64,000 bases of DNA. Source: Auxenochlorella pyrenoidosa (Eukaryota; Chlorophyta; Trebouxiophyceae; Chlorellales; Chlorellaceae). Below the pieces are notes generated by a model. The model saw only the letters and a list, made by a program, of their open reading frames with translations. It had not been told where the DNA came from and did not search any database. The stretch spans positions 575,144-639,143 of the forward strand of contig KQ482061.1 of NCBI GenBank assembly GCA_001430745.1, read 5' to 3'. Below are positions 32,530 through 43,818 of this stretch, one piece after another (positions within the stretch are counted from its first letter, which is position 1; each line of letters opens with the position of its first letter). A program made the position numbers and the translations under genes.

Positions 32530-35500
32530 ATGAGCGCACACGGCGGGGCGGAGGGCAGCCTTTCCTCGTCCAGCCATGACAGCCTGGGGGAGCTTGCCGC
32601 CGCAGTCGCCGGGCCGTCGGAGGCCGAGCTGTCGGAGATTGAGCAGCGCAAGGTGGTGGTGCTCGGGTGAGTGTGCTGCGCCTGGGTAGGTCGCGGCAGG
32701 GAGAGGCGGCCAGCGGCAATGCCGCGACAGGCTGAGCGCAAGCCTGCATGCGCATCCAGCATGCGAAGTGGTTGCCGCTCACTCGCGGATGCGTTGCCCC
32801 TTTGCACGCGCGCTGTCAACCCCAAGCATGCTGTGCCAATGTTGCAATGCGTTCCATCACTCCGCCAGCCTGGGGCTGCGCAATGTGCCTTGCAACATCC
32901 TTGGACAGCCCTGCCCTGCCGCTTGCCTCGTTTCCCGCCGCCGCGCCCCCGCTGCCGCCCCGCCGCAGCGCACGGCGCTGGCGGCCGGTGCTGCAGCAGC
33001 CGCGGGCATGCTCCGCACATGCCCACCTCCGCTCGCCTGGTTGCCGCCCGCCCGCAGGGTTCCCTGGCAGACGGACGACCTCACGCTGCAGCAGCACTTC
33101 CGCCAGTACGGGCCGGTGGACGAGTCGCAGATCATGCGCGAGAAGTACTCTGGCAAGTCGCGCGGCTTCGGCTTCATCACCTTTCGCCACACCGGTGAGC
33201 CGCCGCGCGGCGCCCGCCGCACAGCCCGGCGCGTGGCTTACGGCGCGCGCACTGCATGCAAGGTTTCCCTGGGCGCAGCGGCCCCGCGTGCCGCGCTGAC
33301 CGTCGCACCCGCCGCCGCCGGCCACCCACCCCGCAGCCGACGCGGTCAAGGCGGTCAACGCGGAGCACGTGATCGACGGGCGCAAGTGCGAGGCCAAGTT
33401 TGCGCTGCCCGAGGGCAAGGTGGGCAGCGCGCGCACGACGCGCATCTTTGTGGCGCGCATCCCGGCCTCGGTCAGCGACGTCCAGTTCCGCCAGTACTTT
33501 GAGCAGGCGAGTAAATCCTGAGTGCGCTGGGGTGGGGTGGGGACTGCTGCGCATGGAGTGCAGATGGCGGGGTGCTGTGTGCGGCGCGTGCTGTGCACCG
33601 GCGCGCCGTGCCGGGCGTGCGCGCGTGCCCTCGTGCAGGCAGGCTCCCCCGGGAGCGCTGGTGTGGTGGGGTGCCAACGTGGGGCCAGTGCGCGGCTGAT
33701 CATGCCGCCACAGCCTCTGCACTTGCCTCCCCAATCTGCCTTTGCACAGTGCTGCTGCCTCGCCGCCTCACACGCCGCCCCTGGGCGCCTCCCCTGGCCG
33801 CAGTTTGGCGTGTGCCAGGACTGCTACATGCCGAAGGAGCCCTCCAAGCAGGGCCACCGTGGCATCGGCTTTGTCACCTATGCCAACCCAGAGTCTGGTG
33901 AGCGGGGCGGGCAGCTTTGGCCAGGCGCCCGGAACAGAGGCTGCTGTGCCTTGCTGCGGGAGCCGCTGCCGACCACGCAGGCGCCAGGCACTGGCTGCTG
34001 CTGCCAGGCACAGGTCATGTCGCTCAGTTCCTGGCAGCCTCTGCGCCCAGCCCTAGGAATATAGCGAGCACCGGCCTGCCTGCCTGCGCCGGCGCAGCCG
34101 TCTCGCTGCCAGGCGCCCACCCCACGCTGCGCTGCGCTGTGCCGCGCCTGGCCCCCGCCCCTGCGCAGTGGAGCTGGTCATGAGCCAGACCCACGTGCTC
34201 AACGGCAACGAGATAGCAATCGACAGGGCCACCCCCAAGGAGCGGAGCGCGCTGCTGCCGGGGCGCAGCAGCGGCATGGGCGGCGCCAACCTGGCGCTCT
34301 CTGGCAGCGGCGGCAGCCACGGCAGCGCACACCTGGCTGCGCTCATGCGCAGCATGGGCCACGCCGCCCCGCCGCAGACGTGAGGCGGGCGGGACGGGGG
34401 CCGCTCCGCCTGGGAGGGCCGGAGGGTGGCGGGCCGACCCGGACAGGCCTGAATGCTGCACCCAACTGCACAGCGCTTGCCTGCATGGTGCGTGATACTT
34501 CAAGTGCATGCGAAATCTGCTTCAGGCGTGCCTGCCCACCCGCCCCTACTGCTTGCCCCGGCCCCACCCAACCCACCCACGCCCTCCCCATATGCAGCCT
34601 CAGCAACAGCCTGCTGCTGGGGGCGCAGCAGCTGGGGCACTCTGGGCTGCCACTGGGCAGCGGGGCCATGCTGGGCAGCCCGCCCGGCCAGCAGCTGCTG
34701 CAAAGCAACGGCAGCGCCCATGGCGGCAGCTATCGCGGCGGCAGCTATCATGGCGGCAGCGCGCATGGCGGCAGCTACCAAGGCGGCAGCTATCACGGCG
34801 GCAGCGCGCACGGGGGCAGCTACCACGGCGGCGGCTATGGCGGCAGCTACAGCGGGGCCCACTCTCTGGCCAGCGCCGGCGACGGGAGCTACCATGCTGG
34901 CCAGGCTGGCACGGCAGGCGCAGCGTACGGCGGCCTTGCCAGCAGCCTCAGCTCCTTTGGCTCGGCGGGCATCGGCATCAACGCAAACCTGCTGGCGCAG
35001 GCGCAGGCGGCGGCGCTGCAGCAGCAGCTGAGCAGCAGCGCGGGGCTGGGCGGCAGCCTGGACGGCAGCAGCCCCTCCCAGCTCATCTCCCTCCTGTCTG
35101 CCAGCTCGGGCGCCGGTGCGGGCGGCGGCGCCGGCATGGGCGGCCCGCGCTTTGGCGGGCAGCCCGGCGGCAGCGCGGCCTCCTCGCAGGGCGAGTTTGC
35201 CAGCCTGCTGGGGGCGCAGCACGAGCCCGCCGTGCACGGCGGCTGGCTGCGCAGCACGCTGCCGCCGGCGCCGGGCGGCGGCCTCACCGGCAGCGGCGGC
35301 AGCGGGTCCATCGGCCCCGCCTCGGCTCGCGCAGGTGGGGAGCCAGCTGCGCCTCCCGCTGACAGTGCCTGCCTGCCTGCCGCTCTTGAAGGCGTCCTCG
35401 CCGGGCTGCTTGGCTGCGCTGGCTGCCACCTTTGCCCCGCCCAACCTATCAGCCCATCCCTGGCTGCACCCGCCCCCGCCACGCCCCCGCAGGCCCCCGC

Positions 35501-36366
35501 ATCTTTGTGGGCAAGCTGAACAAGGAGACGTCGGAGCAGGACGTGAAGGAGCACTTCATGCGGTTTGGCTTTGTGCTGGATGTCTACCTGCCGAGAGGTG
35601 TGTGGTTGTGTGTGGAATGTACCCCCGGGGGGTCGGAAGGGGGCCATTTCGCCCGAGGCTTGGCCTGGGGCTGCATGTGCTGTGGCGCCGCCCCGCCCCC
35701 GGGCCCCCCTGCAACCCCTCTCCGCCCTTTCTGCGCCACCCGCGGCACCTGCGGCCCCATCTGCTGCCTACCGACCTGCTCCCAGGGCCCCCACCCGCCT
35801 GCCCATATGGCCCCCGCCCCCGCCCGCCCGCAGACAAGAACAACAAGCGGGAGCACCGCGGCTTTGGGTTTGTCACCTTCGAGACGGAGGCGGCCATCCA
35901 GCGGGTGGTGGCCCACGGCCCGCACCACATCAAGGGCTCCATCGTGGCCATCGACTCGGCGGTGCCCCGCCAGGTGCGCCCCCCTGCCGCCGCAACCCCC
36001 TGCCTGCCCCCCCCCCCCCCCCCTTTGCTGGCCACAATGTGGGCGTCAGCACGTGCAGCCGTGGCGCCCCCGGCCAGCGGGCCCCTCTCCAGACCCTGCT
36101 TGTGCCGCCTGGTGGCGGCGAGCTCGCCGGCGCCAACGGCGCCCGCCCGGTCTTCCTTTCACCCCCCGCAGGAGGAGATGCTGCTGGCTCTCGGCGCCGA
36201 CGCAGGGCTGGCGACGGGCGCCGCCCTGGCAGCCAGCGCGGACCGCGAGGCGGCAGAGGCCATCCATGCCATGGAGGTGCTGAGCCTGGAGGGGAGCGGG
36301 CGGGGGCGCGCGCTGCTGCGGCCGCACCTGTCGGCCGCGGCGGTGGGGCTGGCGCAGCCGTTCTGA
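32530..36366 (+). CDS. triple-RRM RNA-binding protein, TDP-43/hnRNP-like
   Basis: Nine in-phase exons from the first in-frame ATG: 32530-32666, 33058-33194, 33337-33506, 33804-33897, 34169-34379, 34598-35334, 35493-35597, 35834-35973, 36172-36366 (641 aa). RRM1 (about 41-115) has RNP2 VVVLGVPW and RNP1 KSRGFGFITF. RRM2 (about 126-205) has RIFVARIP and HRGIGFVTY. RRM3 (about 497-577) has RIFVGKL and HRGFGFVTF. The RRM1-RRM2 pair resembles TDP-43 (LGxPWxTxx, HVIDGRKCEAK). Between RRM2 and RRM3 lies a Gly/Ser/His/Tyr low-complexity region with 15-nt repeats (GGSYH, GGSAH) at about residues 291-335, a phase-separation-type sequence. Probable nuclear or cytoplasmic mRNA-binding role. The intron after 33506 has a GC donor (CAG|GCGAGT). 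The N-terminus may be longer. Confidence 0.88.
34722..34852 (+). repeat. 15-nt tandem coding repeat (GGSYH/GGSAH)
   Basis: About eight to nine units of GGCGGCAGCTATCAC or GGCGGCAGCGCGCAT type occur in frame in the RRM gene. Third-position changes between units suggest the repeat is kept for its protein sequence. Confidence 0.85.
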
Positions 36367-37888
36367 CCGCGCCCGTCCGCGCCTGCGGCACCCGACATCG
36401 ATGCCGCGCGGCGCCGCCTGGCTGGCAGCGCGCCTGCTCGTCCCTGGTGGGCGTCGCTTTCCCCGCTGCGTTGGCAGCGAGCAGCAGGCCGTGCATGCTG
36501 CCTGCCGCGCTGCAGGCCGCTGCACACTCTTCCGTGCCACCAGCCTCTGTGTGCGCTGATCCATCGGGCCAGCTAACCCTGCTCCGCTTCACCGGCTGCC
36601 TCTGCGGCACGCTAACCAGGCAGGCCCTCCCACCCTTGAACTCCACTCATGTGCGCATCCACCCTGTGTTTTGGTAGCAAGCCCGCCCCAAGTCGTTTCA
36701 GCCACTGACAGCAGTGCAGTCTTGTCTCCGCCCATTCTTGAACTTGCATCGCCATTAGCTTTTTTCTCCTCGCCATGTACTGCCTGCACGGCCGCTCCGC
36801 CCCCTGGCCGCATGCGTTCGGTTCACGGCGCAGAGCGCTGCGGCGCGGCCCGCCCCCGCCCTGCCTGGAATGCACGAGCTACCACGGTTCACCCCACCTG
36901 GCACTAAGATTGAATTTCCCGCGCAGGCGCGCCCCACACGTGCTGCTAGCGCAGGCCGCCTGCCCGCCTGTCAGCGCCAGGCTCACCGCCGCCGTTGACA
37001 TTCTTCTTTTCCAGCGAGCTTTGCGAGCGAAGACACAGACCCGTCGAGCGTTCCCCTCCCACATCCTGCTGGTTTTTCAGGGACGGGATGGGCGGCGTGG
37101 CAGGCGTGTCGTGACGGGCTGTGCCCAGACATGCCTGCCAGCTGCTGCAGCCCGGCCCCTTCACCGAGCTAGCTTGCTGGCTCGAACGCCTTCTTCCCCT
37201 CGCATCATTTTGTTATTCGTGTTCTGCTCTGAGCCTGCCCGCCCTGCCCAACGGCGGGCTGTGGCGCAGTGCTCCTCTTGGCGGGCTGCTCGCACGAGCG
37301 CCCTGCACCACGCCCGCCCGCACCCTACCTTCCACTTTCTGTCAGCTTGTATCATAAGTTGCAACCCAGTGCTGGCAAGCCTCTGGCTCACCCACTTCTC
37401 ACCCACTGTCGTGCACTGACACCGTGCCGTGCTGCCGTCCTGCACAACCAGAGCACCTGCGCCTATCTTTCCCAAGTGATGTGACACTGATGAGCGAGAG
37501 CTGGTCCCTCGTAGGACACAGACGCAGGCACCGCCATGGAAGGTCCCCCTCCGGCCAGCAGGCCTGCTGAGGAAGGCCTGGGTGCTGCAGCTGCATGCAG
37601 ATGGGACAGGTCACCAGGGAGCTAACGGGAGCACTGACGGGTGCTCAACTTCCACGTTCAAAAGGCGTGCTCAAACCTTCGATCCTGAGCTTCCAGCAGT
37701 TCTGGGAGCTTGAGAGGTTGTGTACTGTGGGGGTGGCCCCTGGCGCTCACGTTGACAGTACCGGCCCACCTACTTCGCAGCCGGCCTTGCCTTGCTTGCA
37801 AAGCGCTCGTCAGTTCCCGATCGACGCTGTTCTCTGCTCCTGACAGCCGCTCGGCGCAGCCCGAGGAGTCAGTCCTGGTAGCGTCCCG
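36367..37888. other. long intergenic region, about 1.5 kb
   Basis: It holds the 3' UTR of the RRM gene and the promoter of the first tandem kinase. The frame at 36775-37419 is open but shows no family resemblance, so I treat it as chance. No clear TGTAA or repeat was found. Confidence 0.45.
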
Positions 37889-40800
37889 ATGGAGAGCCCA
37901 CAGGCTGAGGGCATCGTAAAGAAAAGTCCGGATGCTGTGAATGGTGGCGACAAGGGCACTGTCGACGGCGGCCCAGCGGCTGACGGCGGCGGGGAGCGCG
38001 ATACCGGCCGGCCGAGCCGGGGCTGGCAGGGCGCCAGGGGCGTGCTGCTCGCCACCAAGGCAGCTGGCAGGTGAGAGCAGAGTCGGTGCACGATGAAGCG
38101 CAGGGGCCGTTGCAGGGCAAGGCACCCAAAGGGCCTGCCGTGCAGCCAGCACCCGCTCCCTGTTCTTGGGCGGGTGGATGGCAGCAACCATGCCACCTGA
38201 CAGCACTGCCAGCTTGTGCGCACAGGGCATGAGCTGCGCCAGCACGCGACCTTCCCCTGGCACCGAGCCCGCCCCCCTTCCCCTGGCACTGGCGCCTCCC
38301 CCCAGGTTTCGCACCCTGCGCGACCTGCTCGGCTGCGAGGCCTACATCGCACCCTCGCGCCTGCGCCTGGTGAAGAGCCTGGGGGCGGGCGCCTTTGCCC
38401 GCGTGCAGCAGGCCGAGCTGTGGCCCGCGGGGGTGGAGGCGCCAGCCAGCCCCCGCGTGGGGCGGCGCAGCATCGAGGGAGCGGCGCGGCGCGCGCCCGC
38501 GGCGGTTGCCGGCGGCGCCGACGAGGCTGGCGGCGGTGCGGCGCAGCAGCTGGAGATTGTGGCGGTCAAGGTGCTGCGGCGGGAGCTGCTGGAGGATCCG
38601 GAGCAGGCAAGGGCAGGGCGGGCGCGGCCGCTGGCGCCGGATCGGGTGACCGTTGCCCCCAGCGGCCGGTTCTTAGGCGCTGTGACTTGCCCCATCACGT
38701 GCCTCGTCAGCGGCCCCTCGTCATNNNNNNNNNNNNNNNNNNNNNNNNNNNNNNNNNNNNNNNNNNNNNNNNNNNNNNNNNNNNNNNNNNNNNNNNNNNN
38801 NNNNNNNNNNNNNNNNNNNNNNNNNNNNNNNNNNNNNNNNNNNNNNNNNNNNNNNNNNNNNNNNNNNNNNNNNNNNNNNNNNNNNNNNNNNNNNNNNNNN
38901 NNNNNNNNNNNNNNNNNNNNNNNNNNNNNNNNNNNNNNNNNNNNNNNNNNNNNNNNNNNNNNNNNNNNNNNNNNNNNNNNNNNNNNNNNNNNNNNNNNNN
39001 NNNNNNNNNNNNNNNNNNNNTGTGGCCGCTTTTTTACAAGCTGGCCCTCTCACCCAGATCGACAGTTAATCTGGTCCGAGGGGAGCCCCTGCCTGCTGCG
39101 TGTAGGTGCGGCTCTTTGCCAAGGAGGCGGCGCTCATGAGGAAGCTGAGGCATCGGTGAGGCCTAGGCCCGGGGGCTGCCCGCTGGGCTGCCCGCGCATG
39201 ACGCTTCACGGGCCATTCGCAGGCCACGGGGGCGTGTTCACATCATGTGAACCGTGTGGCAGGGGCGCGCCGCTCCCGGCAGGCCTGTTCTCCTGCCTGG
39301 CTCCTCCTTCGGTGGCGCGTGCCCGCTGCGCACAGCCCCCCTGCCGCGGTGTGCTGGGCACATGTGGCGGGAACAAAAGCGCGCCTGGCCCAAAGCTGGT
39401 GCCATGCAGGCACATTGTGCGGTTCATCGGGTGCAGCTGGCGCGACGACGGGGCCTCTCCGCGCAGCGACGACTCGGCGCACGCGGATGATCAAGACCTG
39501 TTTTACGTGCAGGAGGTGGGCGAGGCAAGGGCCGGCCCTGTCAGGAGGATGTGTCAGCGGCGTGGGCGCAGGTTTGTTTGGCGGCGCCGCAGCTGGGGGC
39601 GCGGCATGACAGCGTGGGGGAGCGGCGCCGCTTGCGTGCTTGCCAGCTGCTGTCGGTGCGTGAAGGGTCACTGGCTGTCGGGCAGCACGAAATGGCCTGC
39701 CTGGGCGCCCAAATGCCCATCCCGGCCATCATCCGCCTCTTACTGACTGCTGTTGCTGCCGTTCCCCTCCCTGGGTGGTCCGACACGCTCCCTCCGCGCC
39801 CAGTTCTGTGAGTGCCCTGAGGGACATGCTGGGAGGGAGGGACGGAGGCAGGCTGGAGGAGCAACCTGCCTCCGTCGAAGGAGCAGTGTGCGGCAGTGGC
39901 ACATGCTGATTCAAGCTTTATGCTTGCAGGCAAGCCTGGCATTCAGCCCCAATTGGCCGCCGCATGACAGCTGCTGCAGCTGCTGCTGCTGTCCTGACCT
40001 GACTTGATTCGCTCCGCAGGTGGCGGCGGCAGCCTGGGCGACTTGGTGCGCAGGCAGATGGTATCCCCGTTCAAGCGGCTGTACAGGTTGACAGGGGCGG
40101 GGGTTGGGCGAGCTGGGCTGGGCGGGCCAAAAAGGTGTTGGGGCCGCAGGGGCGGGCAGCGGCGCGCTGCCAGTCCGCAGCAAGTGCCCGCCTGATGCAC
40201 CTCATGCTGCCTGGTCAGCCAGCCTGCTGAGTGTGTCCACCCGGGTGCTGCAGCGACGCGGACGCGCTGCGGTGGAGCCTGCAGATAGCGCAGGCGCTGC
40301 AGTACCTGCACGAGTCTGTGCCAGGTGGGCCGGCGGCGCTGGCAGTGCCAGGGGTGGGCAGCTATTTGGCACAAGGCGGTGGGGGCCCCCAAGCCCAGCA
40401 GCTGGCTGCAATGCTGAATGGCCTGCTGGGACCCCCCCCCGCACCACCACCACCACCCACCCACCACACACACACACACACACACGCACACACACGCAGT
40501 GGTTATCCACCGCGACCTGAAGCTGGAGAACGTGATGCTCACCCTGGAGGAGCCGAGCGCCGCCGAGGCGCGCCTGGCCGACTTTGGGCTGGCCCGCCTG
40601 GCGCGCCCCGAGGAGCGGCGCCAGCTGGAGCGCCTCACCCGCCTGCTCAGCCAGCCCGCCAAGGAGTGGAGCTCGGCGCGGCAGGCCAGCTCGCGCAGCA
40701 TGGAGGTCATGCTGGACCGAATGGTCACCGGCAGGACGGGTGCGGGGGGTACACAGACTTTTAGGGTTTTAGGGTTTTAGGGGCTGTGGCACATGCCCAT

Positions 40801-42291
40801 ATGTCCGCCCGTCCACCTGCCCGCCCTCGGCTTTCGCTGCAGGCAGCTCCAAATCGGGCATGCTGTCGCGCGAATCGAGCGCCGCCACGTTTGCAGACGT
40901 GTCGTCCCGCGAGCTGACCGGGCGCACCGGCTCCTTTGGCTACATGGTGGGCCGCCGCGCTGCCTCCTAACTGCCTTCTATCCTAGCCTTCTATGCTGCT
41001 ACATCCCATCGCACCTGCTGCAGCGCAGCCTGCTTTCTGTGGCCAGCGGCGCGTCGGTTCGCCATTGGGCCTCTGCCCTGGGTGGCCAAGCACCCCCCGC
41101 AAGGCCTTGGTGCCATGGCTGCCTGGACTTTGGCTGTGGCCACGCGCCGACGGCGCTCCCCTGCCTCCAGCTGCTTCCACAACATGACTGCTGTCACGGT
41201 CGCTAACCCACAAGTCTGGTGACAGCTTCTCCTCTTTCTATCTCTGTCTCCTACCCACCCACCCACTCATCCTCTGCGCAGGCCCCAGAGGTGTCGCGCA
41301 GCCAGCAGTATGGCGCCTCCTGCGACGTCTTCTCCCTGGGCATGTGCATGTGAGGGGAGGGAGGGCCGGCCAACCGGAGGCTCTGCGTCGCAAGGCAGGG
41401 ATCACACGCAGCGCGGCCCCTTGCTGCCTGCTGCCAGCGCCATGGGCGCCTGCCTCCACACAGCTCCCCTCTGGCTCCTCCGTGCCCCTGCTCGCAGCAC
41501 TACTCCCCACCCACCCACCCGAACCACTAATCCAACCCCAAACCCTGCCCCAACCCCAGCTACGCGCCCCCCCCCCCCCCCCCCCCCCCGTGCTCGCTGC
41601 CGCCCCCCGCAGGTACTGCCTGTTCTGCCGCACCATCCCCTCGGTGCACATCCTGCTCAACGGGGGGGAGGCCGACCTTGAGCTGTACGCCGCCAAGGTG
41701 GGTGTGTGCTTTCTTGTACGGGCTTAAAGTCTGTCTGTCCGCAACGGAACTTGCGACACAGAAGGTGGGCGCTTGGGGGGCTTGGCTGGCCCAGGTGCAG
41801 CTCTGCTCAGGCCGGCCGCCTCCCCCGCACAGGTGGCTGAGCATGTCGGCACCCTTCATGTGAATGGTGGTGGTTTCCCCTGTGCCGACTTGCGCCGCTC
41901 CCCGCTGGCCACCTTGTCTCCGCCCCTGCCAGGTCGCGGACGGGTACCGCCCGCCGCTGCTGCCGGGGCTGCCGCAGTCGGTGGTGGATGTGATCGAGTG
42001 CTGCTGGAAGGGGGACCCGGGGCTGCGGCCCAGCGCTCGCAGCGTGGTGGACATGCTGCAAAAGGTCGTGGACTCGGGTGAGGCATGGTGCAAGCAGGGG
42101 GCTTGCCTGATGCGGCACAATCTGTTGGGCGGCGCTGGGGGCATGGGAAGCCTGGATAGCCGCTTGCCTGCGCGCTGCCGGCGCATGAACAGCGCCCTGG
42201 CGCTCTGCTGTGCGCTGCAGGGGAGGTGCAGGTGTCCGGCACCAACGGCCGCATGCCCGAGCATGGCTGCACCTGCTGCAAGGTCATGTAA
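37889..42291 (+). CDS. TKL-like protein kinase with C-terminal CaaX box (tandem copy 1)
   Basis: Thirteen in-phase exons give 497 aa: 37889-38070, 38306-38606, 39106-39155, 39410-39515, 39804-39807, 40020-40086, 40254-40324, 40500-40739, 40843-40946, 41282-41349, 41613-41697, 41933-42077, 42221-42291. Kinase motifs: G-loop LGAGAFARV, lysine in VAVKVLRREL, helix-C FAKEAALMRKL, VIHRDLKLEN (about 263-271), ADFGLAR, SFGYMAPE. All catalytic residues are present. About 85 residues separate DFG from APE, so the activation segment has a long Ser-rich insertion. The protein ends CTCCKVM: CKVM is a CaaX box favouring farnesylation, with extra cysteines upstream. The N run lies in the second intron, as the paralog shows. 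That intron has a GC donor (CAG|GCAAGG). Exon 5 is only 4 nt. Confidence 0.9.
38725..39020. other. assembly gap (296 N)
   Basis: The gap falls inside the second intron of the first tandem kinase. Comparison with the paralog, whose flanking exons match (ELLE... then LFVKE), shows that no coding sequence needs to be missing. Confidence 1.
39804..39807 (+). other. 4-nt micro-exon (TTCT)
   Basis: The preceding exon ends in phase 0 with VQE (GAG|GTGGGC at 39515) and the next begins GTGGCGGC at 40020 in phase 2. TTCT, flanked by CGCCCAG and GTGAGTG, supplies exactly F and the T of Cys, giving VQEFCGGGSLGDLV. The paralog encodes VQEYC as one exon (TACT|GTGAGC at 44897) followed by AGGSLGELV. Confidence 0.75.
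40464..40498. repeat. CA-rich microsatellite before an acceptor
   Basis: A run of mostly CA dinucleotides forms the 3' end of the intron 40325-40499 and serves as its pyrimidine-poor tract just before GCAG. Confidence 0.9.
40759..40782 (+). repeat. interstitial telomere-type repeat (TTTTAGGG)3
   Basis: Three perfect, contiguous TTTTAGGG units lie within the intron 40740-40842 of the first tandem kinase. This is the Chlamydomonas-type telomere unit. Confidence 0.95.
41567..41589. repeat. C23 homopolymer near an acceptor
   Basis: A run of 23 C lies in the intron 41350-41612, shortly before its acceptor. Similar C runs of 14-17 occur near the acceptors of other introns, at 10817-10831 and 28197-28210, and at 36007-36023. 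Confidence 0.95.
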
Positions 42292-42828
42292 GGATGGCTA
42301 GCCGGGCAAGGCCTTGCCACAGTTGGCTTCTAGTTTGAGCGCAGCCAGGCCTGAGAAAAGAGGCTGGGCGGTGCGCTGAGCTGGCTGAGCATGCCCGCAC
42401 TGCCGGCAAGCCCTGTACAGCACAGCCCTTGGAACGACTGATGCATTCTTCTACAACCCTCCACCAAGCATGGTGATTTTAATAACTCCTGCTTAACCCC
42501 CTGTCTTCGGGTCTGGCCCCGATTCTCTTTCCGAGCTCTTTCAGTTTGCCACCCTGCATGCATGCTCTGCTTTGCTCTCAATCCGACTTGCACGACCTGG
42601 CTGCCGAGGACTTTCCTATCCATCGTGACTCTTCCCAGACGGCTACATCAGAGACACAGACCACCTCCCCTTTTTTTATCAGTAACACCACACTGTTTGT
42701 ATTTACATCGGGAGCGCTGCCTGGACAGGCGCCCAGCACGTTGACACCCAGCCGCTGCATGTGGCACACAGCACGGCCCCGGCTCGCCAGCTACGGTTGT
42801 GCAGGCATGCCCGACAGCCTCCACCCTC
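42292..42828. other. 3' UTR region of tandem kinase 1
   Basis: No reliable gene is seen here. An open frame on the minus strand (42648-42887) overlaps its right end and is discussed under the putative gene at 42829-43200. Confidence 0.4.
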
Positions 42829-43200
42829 TCAGAGATGCCTTGAAGCCGGGGCGCCGGCGGCTCCGGGGGCTCCTCTAGCACGCGCACCGGGCGCTTGCGG
42901 TGAATGCGCCTGCACCAGCAGCAGCAGCGCAGCCAGAACGCCCAGCACGCGCAGTTTGAGCTCGAAGGCCTCAGCAGGCACAGCAGGGGCTGCGTTGCCG
43001 CCGCTGCTTGCAGGCAGCGGGAGGACCGGCCGTGGTCCCTTGCTCCTGCCGCAACGTCTGAAGAGGCGAGGCTGCCAGTCCCTGCTGCTCTGCCTGCAGG
43101 CCAGCGGCCGCTCTTGACAACCGACTGCCTGCGGCATGCTTAGCTGCTGCGCATGTGGCGCTGCCTGCTGCTGCCCGTCCCAGAAAAGCAGTTCAGACAT
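42829..43200 (-). CDS. putative small membrane protein between the tandem kinases
   Basis: An open frame of 123 codons starts with ATG at 43200 (MSELLFWDGQQQ). It ends in a hydrophobic stretch (LRVLGVLAALLLLV) followed by a tail. In the frame one base over, the same DNA reads CRRIHRKRPVRVLEEPPEPP, a typical basic stop-transfer sequence, so a frameshift in the CTG run near 42920 is possible. No family is recognised and chance is a real alternative. Confidence 0.25.
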   Translation of the reverse strand: MSELLFWDGQQQAAPHAQQLSMPQAVGCQERPLACRQSSRDWQPRLFRRCGRSKGPRPVLPLPASSGGNAAPAVPAEAFELKLRVLGVLAALLLLVQAHSPQAPGARARGAPGAAGAPASRHL

Positions 43201-43818
43201 TTTGTGAGCACTTGGTCCACATAACACAAGCCCGAACCTTAATACGACCAGTTCTGCATTGCATCCCTTGGGCCCCTGCTTGACGGGTGGCCGTATCAGG
43301 TGATGCGGGCACTGCGCACATGCCAGTTTCCCGTACGTTTGCCAGTTTCCAGGACCCTTGCTGGCGTAGTCTGATCACCTCAACCTAGTCACGATGAAGA
43401 TAACTGTGCAGACATAAAGAAGTGACAGTGAACTCAAGGAGCAAGGGCCTTGGAGGAGGTGAGCTTGGCTCTCTGTGGTACCGCTGCCAGCAAGTGCACA
43501 TGCCAGCACTGGCCACTGCTGCTGAGGCCACGTGGTGCACCCTCCCGAGGACCTGCAGCAGTCATCTGCGCCCTGTCGGATCGGTGCTGCTGTCTGGACG
43601 TCCTGCCCATGGCGTCCATTCGGAGCCAGCTGCCATAGCACTTCCAAGTTGTAGGTCATAACGGAGCCGCCCACTTGGAGATCCCAGCCCTCCCTATTCA
43701 ACCTGCCATCAAGAACTTTCAGACCCGAGCCGATGCTCTGGCTTCCTGAGTCGGCGTAGCGGACACAGTACTTACTTCCAGGCCTTTTGCCAGCCGGCAG
43801 CTTCTACACGCGCGGCCA
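43201..43818. other. upstream region of tandem kinase 2
   Basis: The spacer should hold the promoter of the second kinase. I see no coding frame, RNA gene or repeat that I can support. Confidence 0.4.

Noticed and set aside
36775..37419. 214-codon plus-strand frame downstream of the RRM gene
   Set aside because: Cys/Arg/His-rich, no ordered segments or family features. It probably lies in the 3' UTR or intergenic DNA.
38725..39020. Idea that kinase copy 1 lacks coding sequence because of the gap
   Set aside because: The paralog has the same two flanking exons separated by a single intron, so the gap is intronic.
40418..40780. Frame starting with a run of His, Thr and Pro
   Set aside because: The start is a translated CA microsatellite in an intron. 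Only the part from 40500 is real kinase exon.
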